Notes under the pieces: generated by a model | What the model was told of the DNA's origin: nothing | Database searches by the model: none | Seen by the model: only the letters and a program-made list of their open reading frames with translations | Source: Patescibacteria group bacterium | GTDB taxonomy: Bacteria; Patescibacteriota; Patescibacteriia; 2-12-FULL-60-25 | NCBI GenBank assembly: GCA_028688515.1 | Contig: JAQTXZ010000001.1 | Span: 806,001 to 870,000 of the forward strand | Direction of reading: 5' to 3' | DNA: 64,000 nucleotides | Shown: piece after piece, positions 1-7,717 of the stretch | Position numbering within the stretch: the stretch's first letter is position 1 | How the letters are laid out: each line of letters starts with the position of its first letter | Translations under genes and position numbers: made by a program

Positions 1-988
1 CTTGAGCGTAACGCTCCGCGTACAGGGTTGAGTCGTACACCTTTATGGCGCCGTCTAGGTGGGTGAAATGGTGGCTCTCGATGTCCCGAATTGAATGCAC
101 GAATCGGCAGATTACTGGGCGATCGCCCTCCTCTTCCCTCGGAACCGGAAGCTCCTCCACCACAAAGGTCTTCAGACTTCCGTCCAGCGTCCAGCTGAAC
201 TCGGTGCGAAGGCCTGCCCTGTCGAAGGGCGACGTGTCGTATACTCGTTCGTGGAGCGTTGTCCCGACTTGGCGCGGGTCATCCACCGCCTCGCGACGGA
301 ACGGAGCGCCGAACCATCGATCGAGTTCCATGACCGGCCTGAGAACGCCCTTCGGACAGATACGGAAGTGGTCGATCGCGATCGACACCTCCAAGCCTGC
401 GGCCCTGCAATCCCACAGCATCTTCAATAGTCCGTAGTGGACACGGTTGGCGTAACCGCGACGGAGTCCAGGATGGACGTGGATGTCGTGGGCCTTGTAC
501 CCCACCCACGCGTGCCCGGGCGTGACGCCGCCACGCACAGGAAGGAGGGAGTCGCGTACAGTGAGCGCCTTTTCCAATTCGGGATACATCGCTAGCACCC
601 TACTACCCGGCGGCACCCCCGGAACAAGATAGATCGAGAGGTCGCAGAACCTTTGGTTGAGGTATGCTGCGATGCCTGCGTGCGCAAGTTGTTCAGCCAG
701 CGACAGCTGCAGGATTCTCTCCCGAGCGCGTTCCGCCAGTACCCCAAGGCCGTTCCACCGCCCGAGGTGATCGGCGAGGGAGGTCAGCTCCGCCTGTGGC
801 AGCGTAGCTAGGTGTGTAACCCATAGGGACACGGCGGCGTCGTACTGAGCTTGTCGGAATGGACTGTCCCCCAGAACGTATTCGTAGCGAAAAAAGATCG
901 GCGCTTCGTCACGATCGCGATGGTATTCAATTATAGGGTCGAGCAAGTCTGCCAAACCCTGGGGTGGAGCGATTTCAGTCATAGGCAT
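1..988 (-). CDS. hypothetical protein, 3' end outside the window
   Basis: Reading the minus strand from an ATG at 988 (or 982, two codons later) gives an open frame with no stop down to base 1, about 329 residues, so the gene continues past the left edge. It is GC-rich like its neighbours. I see no signal peptide or membrane segment and do not recognise the family; a central stretch reads GYKAHDIHVHPGLRRGYANR. It lies just downstream of the gene at 1074-2765 on the same strand, with an 85-bp gap, so the two may be one cargo operon of the integrated element. The continuous frame and the codon pattern support coding; the function is unknown. Confidence 0.6.
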   Translation of the reverse strand, partial: MPMTEIAPPQGLADLLDPIIEYHRDRDEAPIFFRYEYVLGDSPFRQAQYDAAVSLWVTHLATLPQAELTSLADHLGRWNGLGVLAERARERILQLSLAEQLAHAGIAAYLNQRFCDLSIYLVPGVPPGSRVLAMYPELEKALTVRDSLLPVRGGVTPGHAWVGYKAHDIHVHPGLRRGYANRVHYGLLKMLWDCRAAGLEVSIAIDHFRICPKGVLRPVMELDRWFGAPFRREAVDDPRQVGTTLHERVYDTSPFDRAGLRTEFSWTLDGSLKTFVVEELPVPREEEGDRPVICRFVHSIRDIESHHFTHLDGAIKVYDSTLYAERYAQ

Positions 989-1073
989 GTGTAATGCGGT
1001 GTTCAGTGTTCAAGAAGTGCCGCTCTAGGGGCGTTCCTGCCCTCTCTTTCGTCGCTGGCCATCGTGCGCGCCG

Positions 1074-2765
1074 TCATTCGATGCTTCCTTCACCAGGTGC
1101 CGGCGCGCCGGTATGGGCCGGCATGTAGTGTGCCGAAAGGGCGCCTAACATGTCGGTTAGCCGCTTGAGGATTCCTTCGAAGACGGCGCCCGGTTCACGG
1201 TCCGGTATTCCAAAACGCTCCGCGACTTCGTCGTACCGATGCCCCTTGCGATGGGCTACCCCGCTCGAGCGGAGGTCTTGCAGATCGCGAAGCAGCTTTA
1301 GGTCCGCCGCCCGTGCCGGATACTGATTTGCTTCATGGTAACGGTCGAGCTTGGCGAGCGACTTTTCATCCTTTGGCCCGGCGGGAAGCAGGCGGCTGAT
1401 CTCGGCCACGTTGATCGAATCCACCAATAACTTCGTGAGTGCCAGCACCTGTTGTTCGAACTCGGTGGCGTCCTTGGTCACGGGGACATGTAGTCCCCTA
1501 AAGTAGTGCTCATCGCCACTCAAGAGGGGGAGGAAGAGAGGCCATCCATGTTGCGTGACCCAGTCATCTTGGAACCTGACCAACGCCCGGACGAATATCA
1601 GGTCTGCGCTCGTCGGCTCGGATGGCTCTGCGAGGAAGGATCGCTTCCATTCAACTTCACTGACGCCGCCTTCAGGAGCCACGTTGTGGTGTAGCCAGTG
1701 CAGTTGCTCCTCGTAGCTGAGCGTCTCGCCCAGGTCACCCAGGAACGCAACCACATGCGTTTCGTGGTTGTTATCGATTCGCAGCATCCAGAGATCGCCG
1801 CAGAAGAGAGCGCCGTCAACTACTCGGTACTTCGCCGTTTGATCGTAGTACTTCTTCAGCACCTCGCGCTGGAAGAAGACCGGTGTCAAGTAATGCGGTG
1901 CGCGCGGATTCTTGCCGAAGTAGTTGGCGAGTCGAGCAGGGTCACTGGTGTACCGAAGCTCCTTCCCCTCGCTGTCGCGCGCAATGATGAACTCGCAGTA
2001 CTGTCGTTGTTCGTCCTCATTGTAGGGCCAGATGCCCGACTGCTCCACTGGAAGAGGCGGGATCAGGCGCTTGCCAAGGAGTCGTGAGAATGACCGAAAT
2101 TTGCGGTCTCGCATCCAATCGCATTCGCGAATGTCAATTGAGTAGCGTCGGTCCGAGAGGGAGACGACCGTGGAGCGTTTCTGATGTGGAATCACGTCGA
2201 CCGATTGCTCGGAAAACCGTACCATGTCGTAGAGCAAGGCCAAGTGCATTCGCTTCAGGGCCAGGAACTGTCTCAGCGGGCGAAGCAACATGTCGACTCG
2301 ATCTGGGAGGACTTTCACGACAACTTCTTCTCGTCCGCCATCATCCACACGCAGGTATTCCGCCCTTGTAGCGTCGAAGTACAGATTGTGAAAGTGACGG
2401 TACTCCTCTAGGATCTCGATCGATCGTGGGTGTAGCCCGTTATGGTCACGAACGAACACTAGCGGCTCAATGCCACCTGCGCGGCCGTACCGATGATACG
2501 CCGTTGTTCGCGTCGCTCCGTCAAAACTCTGGCTGCAGCCGGGGCATCCAGACCCGACACTCATGTCCCAAGTGCCGCTGGCCAATGAATCCAGGATGTC
2601 CGCGTCGGGTACGAGGGCGCAGAAGACCCCGCCATTTTCGGCTTGGTCTTGAACCTTGCGGTAGGCGGTGACCCAGGCGGACGCCCCAACGTCGGCATCA
2701 ACGGAAGCCCTGACGTCATCCTGTAACAAGTAGGCCGCATCGCTCTCGTTCATGTTCGCACTCAT
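1074..2765 (-). CDS. conserved hypothetical protein with HEPN-like C-terminal motif
   Basis: This is a 563-residue frame starting at the ATG at 2765; an in-frame ATG at 2753 is also possible. The same frame stays open further upstream, but that part is antisense or shifted to the integrase and should not be counted. The protein has a middle region rich in aromatic residues (NPRAPHYLTPVFF, then DGALFCGDLWMLRIDNN) and ends in an alpha-helical part with LQDLRSSGVAHRKG. That segment contains an R-x5-H arrangement like the catalytic motif of HEPN RNases. Family membership is my inference. As cargo beside an integrase it could be a defence effector, but nothing here proves it. Confidence 0.7.
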   Translation of the reverse strand: MSANMNESDAAYLLQDDVRASVDADVGASAWVTAYRKVQDQAENGGVFCALVPDADILDSLASGTWDMSVGSGCPGCSQSFDGATRTTAYHRYGRAGGIEPLVFVRDHNGLHPRSIEILEEYRHFHNLYFDATRAEYLRVDDGGREEVVVKVLPDRVDMLLRPLRQFLALKRMHLALLYDMVRFSEQSVDVIPHQKRSTVVSLSDRRYSIDIRECDWMRDRKFRSFSRLLGKRLIPPLPVEQSGIWPYNEDEQRQYCEFIIARDSEGKELRYTSDPARLANYFGKNPRAPHYLTPVFFQREVLKKYYDQTAKYRVVDGALFCGDLWMLRIDNNHETHVVAFLGDLGETLSYEEQLHWLHHNVAPEGGVSEVEWKRSFLAEPSEPTSADLIFVRALVRFQDDWVTQHGWPLFLPLLSGDEHYFRGLHVPVTKDATEFEQQVLALTKLLVDSINVAEISRLLPAGPKDEKSLAKLDRYHEANQYPARAADLKLLRDLQDLRSSGVAHRKGHRYDEVAERFGIPDREPGAVFEGILKRLTDMLGALSAHYMPAHTGAPAPGEGSIE

Positions 2766-2833
2766 AGCTGCTGGGGGACAGTGTGACTCAACATGGCTAC
2801 AACGTGCCATGGGAGCCGCTGCACTGCAAGGAG

Positions 2834-3943
2834 CTATGGCGAATCGGAAGCCGTCACTTCTTGGCGGTTTGCAAGGATCCCTGGCAGCTCCGCGACGGCC
2901 TCCCGCAAAGACTTGTCCGCCACGTGCGCGTACCGGCACGTCATCGCGATACTCGAGTGTCCGAGCAGGTCCTGGATGGTACGCAGCGGAACCCGTCGCG
3001 CCGACAGCTCGGTCGCGAAGGTGTGCCGGAGCACGTGCCATGAGACCCGGCGCATCCCGGCGCGATCGCAGACTTTGTGCAGATGCTTCACCGAGCTGGT
3101 GCAGTGCGGCAGCCCGCCGCTCGGAAGGGCGAACACGAAGCCGGGCGAGCGGGGCATGGTGCGCAGAGCGTGGGCCGCGTCCGGTGTGAGTGGAATGTCT
3201 CGCATGCGGCCGTTCTTCGTCGGTCCCACGATACCGACCGACAGTCCGCGTTGGATGCGCACGCGGGGAGCAGGGCCGTCGAGCTCGAGATCTTCCCACC
3301 GGATCGCCGCCGCCTCGCCGAAGCGGCAGCCGGTGTGGGCGAGGAACACGATGAACGTGCGCCAGTACCCCGGCTTGGTCGCGGCGACCAGGCGCTGCAC
3401 CTCGTCTGCGGACAGGTACTTGTAGGCGTGCTCGGGAACCTTGAGCATGGGGATCGGCGGTACGCTCGCGAGAAGATTCCAGCGAACGGCCGACCCCAGG
3501 CACGTGCGCAGGACAGAGAAGATGTTGTTGATGGTCTTTGGCGACATACCCTGCGCCTTGAGCGCCGACGCCAGCTGGTCGATGCGTTCCTCGGTGATGG
3601 CGCGCATCGGAAGCGGGCCGAACGCCGGGAGCAAATGTTGACGCAGCACGACCCGCTTCGAGCGGATGGTGGCGTGGCGGTTCCTGACGGCGACATAGTC
3701 TCTCATCCAGCGTTCGACGAAGACCTCGAAGATCGTTTCGCTCTCGCGGAACGGTGAGATGCCAGAGGTCTCGAGATCGAGCAGCCGCTTGCGAATGATG
3801 CGCTCGAAGGAATCCGCGCGGGTTTTCGTCTGCACCGGGGACTTCTTCCGGATGCGCCTCCCAGCGTAGCGGAAGTCGACCCACCATTCGCCTTGGCGGT
3901 CATGCCTCCGGGTAGACGGCATATAGATGTGGGGTTCGAGCAA
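2834..3943 (-). CDS. tyrosine site-specific integrase
   Basis: This 369-residue phage-type integrase has an N-terminal arm-binding region, a SAM-like core-binding domain around residues 65-160 and a C-terminal catalytic domain. The full catalytic set is visible: Arg207 in TGCRFGE, Lys243 in PTKNGR, His303 and Arg306 in HVLRHTF, His329 in LLGHS and the nucleophile Tyr338 in TCRYAH. An alternative start is the ATG at 3922. Its 5' end overlaps the excisionase-like gene by up to 44 bp, which suggests coupled translation. It is GC-rich, unlike the chromosome to its right, and lies about 550 bp from a tRNA-Gly fragment, the expected setting for an integrase acting at a tRNA gene. It is probably active. 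Confidence 0.95.
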   Translation of the reverse strand: MLEPHIYMPSTRRHDRQGEWWVDFRYAGRRIRKKSPVQTKTRADSFERIIRKRLLDLETSGISPFRESETIFEVFVERWMRDYVAVRNRHATIRSKRVVLRQHLLPAFGPLPMRAITEERIDQLASALKAQGMSPKTINNIFSVLRTCLGSAVRWNLLASVPPIPMLKVPEHAYKYLSADEVQRLVAATKPGYWRTFIVFLAHTGCRFGEAAAIRWEDLELDGPAPRVRIQRGLSVGIVGPTKNGRMRDIPLTPDAAHALRTMPRSPGFVFALPSGGLPHCTSSVKHLHKVCDRAGMRRVSWHVLRHTFATELSARRVPLRTIQDLLGHSSIAMTCRYAHVADKSLREAVAELPGILANRQEVTASDSP

Positions 3944-4133
3944 CAGGCGCTACCGTGCATTTGCCTAGGAAGACATCGAGGTCAGCTTCGCGCACGCGAA
4001 CCAGGCGCCCGATGCGGAGATGCGCGAGCTCGCCCCGGGCGAGTAGCGCGTACACGCCGGAGGTCGCCATGTTGAGACGGCGGGCGACGTCGGCGGCGGT
4101 GAGCAGGCCCGTGGAATGAATAGAAGTTTGCAT
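3900..4133 (-). CDS. excisionase-like helix-turn-helix protein
   Basis: This 77-residue protein reads MQTSIHSTGLLTAADVARRL at its start, followed by a helix-turn-helix of the MerR/HTH_17 (excisionase) type: NMATSGVYALLARGELAHLR, then IGRLVRVREADLDVFL. Proteins of this kind bind DNA near attachment sites and bias integrases toward excision, or act as small repressors. The frame remains open upstream to 4268, but the ATG at 4133 places the HTH at the usual position. The gene overlaps the start of the integrase and lies between the integrase and the attachment site. The role is inferred from family and position. Confidence 0.8.
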   Translation of the reverse strand: MQTSIHSTGLLTAADVARRLNMATSGVYALLARGELAHLRIGRLVRVREADLDVFLGKCTVAPVARTPHLYAVYPEA

Positions 4134-4494
4134 ATAGTTGTAGAGATAGGAATCAGGCTCCTCCTTCGTCCTTGGGCGTGCGCGCGGGTGGCGCACGACT
4201 TGACGGCGATCGCCTCGTGCGGTGAAATGTCGATATCGGATGCATAGTGCCGCGTACATTAACACCAATAGCGCAGGACGCTCGCGGCGAGCGGTGTTTC
4301 AAGATGCCGCCCTCGCGAAGGGAGGGTGCTCTCATCTCGAAACCGTGGTGACCGCTTCGGTGGCTGTAATGTTGCGCACGAGACAGGACGCGGACTGACT
4401 GGCCAGACGATGGCCTTGGCTGAAGGCCGCTCTGCTGCGTACAATCAGTACGTCTGCGTCGTGCTCGATCGGGCACGTCGACCTGCCCGGGCAA
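4134..4494. other. noncoding end of integrated element
   Basis: About 360 bp between the excisionase-like gene and the tRNA-Gly fragment. Open frames exist on both strands but none has a ribosome binding site or recognisable protein. The stretch is GC-rich and should contain the integrase arm-binding sites and the promoter of the excisionase-integrase pair; I could not pick out a convincing promoter. Confidence 0.5.
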
Positions 4495-4518
4495 GTTCAA
4501 TTCCCGCTACCCGCTCCA
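4495..4518 (+). other. 3' tail of tRNA-Gly, probable attachment site (att)
   Basis: The bases read as the T loop TTCAATT (4496-4502), the 3' half of the T stem CCCGC, the 3' acceptor strand TACCCGC (4508-4514), discriminator T and CCA (4516-4518). A T73 discriminator with CCCGCTCCA is typical of bacterial tRNA-Gly. The bases 5' of the T loop (GCAAG) no longer pair properly with CCCGC, and no matching GCGGGTA acceptor strand lies 60-70 bp upstream. Only the 3' end of the tRNA is present, the signature of an integrase crossover in the T loop. The intact tRNA or the other att copy should lie left of this window. Confidence 0.8.
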
Positions 4519-4519
4519 C

Positions 4520-4550
4520 ATAAAAACAGCTCCACAAGAGCTGTTTTTAT
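4520..4550 (+). terminator. terminator after the tRNA-Gly tail
   Basis: ATAAAAACAGCTC and GAGCTGTTTTTAT pair around a short CACAA loop, giving a strong, near bidirectional intrinsic terminator directly after the CCA of the tRNA-Gly fragment. Confidence 0.8.
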
Positions 4551-4611
4551 GTACACCGTTACGCATCAAACAAAATAGTACTGCGCTTTACAGGTCTACG
4601 CACTCGCTGCT

Positions 4612-4626
4612 CACGTGGCACCGCCA
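4612..4626. repeat. fragment of the tRNA-trailing repeat
   Basis: CACGTGGCACCGCCA matches the right end of the inverted repeat that follows tRNA-Ile (7872-7936) and tRNA-Leu (27811-27876). Its presence downstream of the tRNA-Gly tail marks the resumption of host sequence. Confidence 0.55.
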
Positions 4627-4685
4627 AAAAAACAGAAATTGAACCGAGAAAAGATAAAAAGAAACTTGGAGAAGCTATTCAAAGA

Positions 4686-4708
4686 CCGACCGGGAGGTCG
4701 TCTTTTTA
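4686..4708 (+). terminator. intrinsic terminator
   Basis: GACC-GGGA-GGTC hairpin followed by CTTTTTATTT. It sits just upstream of the promoter at 4722 and would isolate the following gene from read-through. Confidence 0.55.
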
Positions 4709-4721
4709 TTTAGTCTAAAAT

Positions 4722-4750
4722 TTGCACCAAATCACGATTATATGTATATT
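4722..4750 (+). promoter_or_regulatory. sigma70-type promoter for 4777 gene
   Basis: TTGCAC (4722-4727), a 17-base spacer and TATATT (4745-4750), placed about 20 bases ahead of the AAGGAGG site and ATG at 4777. Confidence 0.6.
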
Positions 4751-4776
4751 TTGCCTGCAAACCGCAAGGAGGAATC

Positions 4777-5232
4777 ATGGGAGAGAAAAAAGAGAGATTG
4801 ACCGGAGCTGCGTATGTCAGCGCCGTTGTTTCCGAGCACATCGCAACCACACCTGTGCGGCCAATGACGATCGTGGACAGCGACGAACGTAATCGGATCA
4901 ATTGGCACAGCATAGACCTGAGTATCGTGACAATCTCCTTGGATCTTCTGAACTGCGCTTCCGCGGCAGATGCCAAGCGCCGCAATCGTCTTCATGCGCA
5001 AGTACGTGTCGGGCTCAGTGTACAAAAAAGCACGTTCGAGATATCTCCGTTCGTCGATCACGCACTGTCGCAAGTCAGACGACAAACAATAATGCAACTG
5101 TTCGACCTCTGGAAGAAGTTGCGAGAATACATTGCTTCAGGAACTCCGGTTCCGGATTCTCTCAAGCAAGAGGCACTTAAACTTCACGAGGAAGCCTTCG
5201 AGAGGCTGAGTGCCCACTCGCGGGGAGATTGA
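4777..5232 (+). CDS. hypothetical protein (151 aa)
   Basis: A 151-residue soluble protein with a strong AAGGAGG ribosome binding site six bases before the ATG and a good promoter at 4722-4750. The second half is helical and charged (QLFDLWKKLREYIASGTPVP and onwards); no signal peptide or membrane segment is visible. I do not recognise the family. It is the first of a group of small plus-strand orphan genes to 6278 that are well separated, each with its own strong Shine-Dalgarno. The group could be cargo carried near the integration site or a local set of Patescibacteria-specific genes. The coding call rests on the initiation signals and the uninterrupted frame. Confidence 0.7.
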   Translation: MGEKKERLTGAAYVSAVVSEHIATTPVRPMTIVDSDERNRINWHSIDLSIVTISLDLLNCASAADAKRRNRLHAQVRVGLSVQKSTFEISPFVDHALSQVRRQTIMQLFDLWKKLREYIASGTPVPDSLKQEALKLHEEAFERLSAHSRGD

Positions 5233-5271
5233 TAAGTCATTATAGCCAATCTTTCACGCTGGGAGACATTC

Positions 5272-5529
5272 ATGAGCATCACTATTCAGTTCAAAGATCT
5301 GCTGCGCCACGCCAAGCACCTTGATGTGATAGGCCTCGAGGAAAGGCGCCTGCTAAATTCCATTGAGGTGTCCGAAAGAGATCGAATGCGGGCATTGGAT
5401 GAGACGACGATCTCTTTCGCTGTAGATGATGGACAAAGAATGAACGTGGCATTCGCGGGCGTTGTCAGTACTATGCCATCCAGACGAAGCCAATCTCATT
5501 CACCCGACCCGCCAGACAAGAACTCTTAG
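5272..5529 (+). CDS. small hypothetical protein (85 aa)
   Basis: An 85-residue frame 39 bp after the previous gene, with a GGGAGA ribosome binding site seven bases before the ATG. The product is charged and ends in a polar serine/proline-rich tail (SRRSQSHSPDPPDKNS). No domain is recognised. It probably shares the transcript from the promoter at 4722 and is closed by the terminator at 5553. Confidence 0.6.
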   Translation: MSITIQFKDLLRHAKHLDVIGLEERRLLNSIEVSERDRMRALDETTISFAVDDGQRMNVAFAGVVSTMPSRRSQSHSPDPPDKNS

Positions 5530-5552
5530 TCTAGACCCGACTGCATCTCACT

Positions 5553-5588
5553 AGCGCACGATGCCGCTCATCGCGCGCTGTTTTTTTT
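5553..5588 (+). terminator. intrinsic terminator, copy 1 of a repeated pair
   Basis: AGCGCACGATG-CCGCT-CATCGCGCGCT hairpin followed by eight T. An almost identical terminator follows the gene at 6278, suggesting that the two transcription units arose by duplication or that the terminator itself is a repeat. Confidence 0.8.
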
Positions 5589-5615
5589 GACAAAAGTAAT
5601 AAATCAAACTATTCT
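5587..5615 (+). promoter_or_regulatory. sigma70-type promoter
   Basis: TTGACA (5587-5592), 17-base spacer, TATTCT (5610-5615), starting inside the T-tract of the preceding terminator and 23 bases before the ATG at 5638. Confidence 0.65.
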
Positions 5616-5637
5616 CGTGACACGAAAGGAGAAAACC

Positions 5638-5832
5638 ATGGGAGATAATCCGGTTCGAGTCAGTTTGAGCCTGACCGAAGAAAGGGCTATCCAAGCTCTA
5701 AGTCCCGAACTGCGTGAAGAAGCGCGACAAAAACTTCTCGATTTGCGAGAGAGTTCAGCACGACTGGCGGCTATGCAACGCCGCATCGAACAAGATGCGC
5801 TCGGCCTCGAGGGGTGGGGCGTGCTCTGGTAA
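5638..5832 (+). CDS. small hypothetical protein (64 aa)
   Basis: A 64-residue, strongly helical and charged protein (SLTEERAIQALSPELREEAR, then LLDLRESSARLAAMQRRIEQ). The start at 5638 is chosen because AAAGGAG lies eight bases upstream and the promoter at 5587-5615 fits it; the upstream in-frame ATG at 5587 lies within the promoter. The next gene starts 11 bp after the stop, so the two are co-transcribed. The likely coiled-coil content suggests a small binding or regulatory protein, but no family is recognised. Confidence 0.7.
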   Translation: MGDNPVRVSLSLTEERAIQALSPELREEARQKLLDLRESSARLAAMQRRIEQDALGLEGWGVLW

Positions 5833-5843
5833 AGGAGACTGCA

Positions 5844-6278
5844 ATGAAATCACCGGTTGATCTCGACGGGTTGGAGCGGTACGCGCAACGATCACGGAAA
5901 GTTCTCGAAGAAGAACTCCGTGGAATTGGAACTCCATCAGAGAAAAATGGAGATCTGCCACTAGACGACATCGACATCCTCATCGACGCTGTCAGTAACA
6001 CGGTCTTGATTTACATCGTGACGGAGACTTCTTCAGACAAGCGCGCCGCGCTCATTCGAAGGTCACGTGCCGATCTGAAACATTGCCGGAAACTCTTAGA
6101 CGAGACCTCGGGTGAATTGCCATTTCGCGTGTTTCGCATAAATGCGATCGAGGATTTCCTCGCCATCCTCGAACTCCCTCGCCCACTGGAAACGAAATTC
6201 GAAAGAGAGGCTGCAGGTCGACTGATGATCACGCTCGAACTGATCCGCGCGCTGCAAACAAGCCACAGCCAACTCTAG
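5844..6278 (+). CDS. hypothetical protein (144 aa)
   Basis: A 144-residue soluble protein starting at the ATG at 5844, which has TAAAGGAG eight bases upstream; an in-frame ATG at 5814 inside the previous gene is less likely. The product is helical and charged with no signal sequence. It forms a two-gene operon with the 64-residue protein and ends at a terminator copied almost exactly from 5553-5588. No homologous family comes to mind. Confidence 0.7.
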   Translation: MKSPVDLDGLERYAQRSRKVLEEELRGIGTPSEKNGDLPLDDIDILIDAVSNTVLIYIVTETSSDKRAALIRRSRADLKHCRKLLDETSGELPFRVFRINAIEDFLAILELPRPLETKFEREAAGRLMITLELIRALQTSHSQL

Positions 6279-6313
6279 GCGCACGACGTCGCTCATCGCG
6301 CGCTGTTTTTTTT
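6278..6313 (+). terminator. intrinsic terminator, copy 2
   Basis: GGCGCACGACG-TCGCT-CATCGCGCGCT followed by eight T, near-identical to 5553-5588. Confidence 0.75.
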
Positions 6314-6349
6314 ACAAAAAAATGCACCCGTTCAGTACGATTGGGTGCA
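6314..6349 (-). terminator. intrinsic terminator of the minus-strand pair
   Basis: On the minus strand GCACCC pairs with GGGTGC (6324-6348) and is followed by seven T. It overlaps the 3' end of the 79-residue gene. Confidence 0.7.
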
Positions 6350-6571
6350 GCGCGATTGTGCCAAGAGAGTCTGTCGAGCGATACGATCCAGCCGTGGCCA
6401 GCCAGGCATGAGCAACTCCAAGTTGGCACAATCGACTTTGCGGCGTATGGCGCGTTTCGGGTCGTCGTCATCAAACAGCGACGAATCCACGAATGGACCC
6501 ATGGTCTGTTGCTTGTCTGGATCCGACGGTGGCGCGGACTTTGCCCAAGGAAAACGAGGTTCCATCGTCAT
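6332..6571 (-). CDS. small hypothetical protein (79 aa)
   Basis: A 79-residue frame (MTMEPRFPWAKSAPPSDPDK) with an AAGGAAGGTG ribosome binding site before the ATG at 6571. It starts three bases after the stop of the upstream minus-strand gene and ends inside a minus-strand terminator. These signals support a real two-gene operon although the protein is proline-rich and unrecognised. Confidence 0.6.
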   Translation of the reverse strand: MTMEPRFPWAKSAPPSDPDKQQTMGPFVDSSLFDDDDPKRAIRRKVDCANLELLMPGWPRLDRIARQTLLAQSRCTQSY

Positions 6572-6574
6572 GTC

Positions 6575-6757
6575 TCACCTTCCTTCCGCAATCTGTCGCA
6601 CCCGCCTGTCATGACGTTCGCGTATGTTGCGGATCGCGGCAGAGATATCCGTAAGAGTGTAGATTGTGCCAATGGCGGGTGAATTGGGAATCCCGCGGCA
6701 AGCCTCTTCGAGAGTGATCTTAGTTGGAGCTGGTAACTCGACGTTCTGCGTGCTCAT
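6575..6757 (-). CDS. small hypothetical protein (60 aa)
   Basis: A 60-residue protein (MSTQNVELPAPTKITLEEAC and onward) with an unusually strong AGGAGGAGG ribosome binding site directly before the ATG at 6757. It is first in a minus-strand pair with the 79-residue gene. The charged helical C-terminus (AAIRNIRERHDRRVRQIAEG) could bind nucleic acid, but this is a guess. Confidence 0.6.
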   Translation of the reverse strand: MSTQNVELPAPTKITLEEACRGIPNSPAIGTIYTLTDISAAIRNIRERHDRRVRQIAEGR

Positions 6758-6877
6758 GCCTCCTCCTCTGTAAGTTGTGACGGTACGCGGCTAAAGCATA
6801 TAACATTCCATTGTTTTGGCATAGATTTGAGAGCATGTCTGTTTTCAGAGCAACCCCAACGTGATAAGGTTTCACTT

Positions 6878-7504
6878 ATGCTGGTATTCATAGACGAATC
6901 CGGTGACCCTGGGTTAAAAGTGAGCAAGGGCTCCAGCGAATTCTTTGCCGTTTCTTTAGTCGTGTTCGAAGACGAAGAAGACGCGGTCGCCTGCGATCAA
7001 CGCATCTCTTTGTTGCGGCACGAAATAGGATGGATTTCAGATAGCGAGTTTCATTTTCGCCGAAATTCACATAAAATAAGGGATGGATTTTTAAAAGCCG
7101 TAGAACCATACAGCTTTTTCTATTACGGGATCGTCATAAATAAAGCCAAGCTGTACGGTGAAGGATTTAAAAATAAAGAGTCATTTTATAAATACGCTTG
7201 TCGTCTGGTGTTTGAAAATGCGAAAGACAAACTTAATGACGCTACGGTTATTATTGACCGTAGTGGCAGCAACGATTTTCGCAACCAGTTGAATTCTTAT
7301 CTTAAAAAACATATTAATGACGGCAGACATCGGTTAATCAAAAAAGTTAAAATGCAAAATTCCAAAGCCAACAATCTATTGCAACTGGCCGACTATGTCG
7401 CGGGAATAATCAACCGATCCGTTCAACAACAGAAAAATAAGGCTGATGATTATCGCAAAATAATAGCCCATAGAGAAATTTTTGTTCAAATTTGGCCAAA
7501 ATAG
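6878..7504 (+). CDS. DUF3800 family protein
   Basis: The start at 6878 gives MLVFIDESGDPG, the hallmark N-terminal DESGD motif of DUF3800 proteins, which are predicted to have an RNase H-like fold. Later signals fit the family: FAVSLVVF in the second strand, an Asp-rich strand ATVIIDRSG, and QLADYVAGIINR near the C-terminus, where the family has a conserved Q-x-A-D-x-x-A. Length is 208 residues. DUF3800 genes often occur in mobile or defence-rich areas, and this one lies between the small orphan genes and tRNA-Phe. It is more AT-rich than the element at 1-4500. Nuclease activity is a family prediction. Confidence 0.8.
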   Translation: MLVFIDESGDPGLKVSKGSSEFFAVSLVVFEDEEDAVACDQRISLLRHEIGWISDSEFHFRRNSHKIRDGFLKAVEPYSFFYYGIVINKAKLYGEGFKNKESFYKYACRLVFENAKDKLNDATVIIDRSGSNDFRNQLNSYLKKHINDGRHRLIKKVKMQNSKANNLLQLADYVAGIINRSVQQQKNKADDYRKIIAHREIFVQIWPK

Positions 7505-7512
7505 GCAAATAG

Positions 7513-7575
7513 AAAACCCCCATTCCTATTCCTTGATGGAAACGCGGCGATGAACGCCACAGTTCGGATTGGGGG
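7513..7575. other. three-way-junction-like structured segment
   Basis: CCCCCATTCC pairs with GGATTGGGGG (one mismatch). Between them lie two further hairpins, TTCC-ttgat-GGAA and GGCG-atgaa-CGCC, so the segment folds as a compact three-way junction. It follows the DUF3800 stop. Read on the minus strand the outer stem is followed by TTTTC, so a terminator role is possible. I do not match it to a known RNA class. Confidence 0.4.
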
Positions 7576-7717
7576 CAATTCCAGTATCAATGTACCTAAA
7601 AATATCGGTTCGGTCAAACACCCGTAAGGCGCATGTTGGCAGGTCTTGCATTATCGTCATATCTTGGGTATTATTATGCCCGTCGTCCGCCTACGCTTAA
7701 GCTACGGTGGACCTTCG

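Noticed and set aside
2766-3887. Minus-strand frame open upstream of the 563-residue gene, making one 937-residue protein.
   Set aside because: This part overlaps the integrase in another frame. The integrase has the full catalytic set, so the upstream part is a shadow in GC-rich DNA.
4441-4518. A complete tRNA gene ending at 4518.
   Set aside because: No matching acceptor or anticodon arms lie upstream; only the T loop and 3' acceptor fit.
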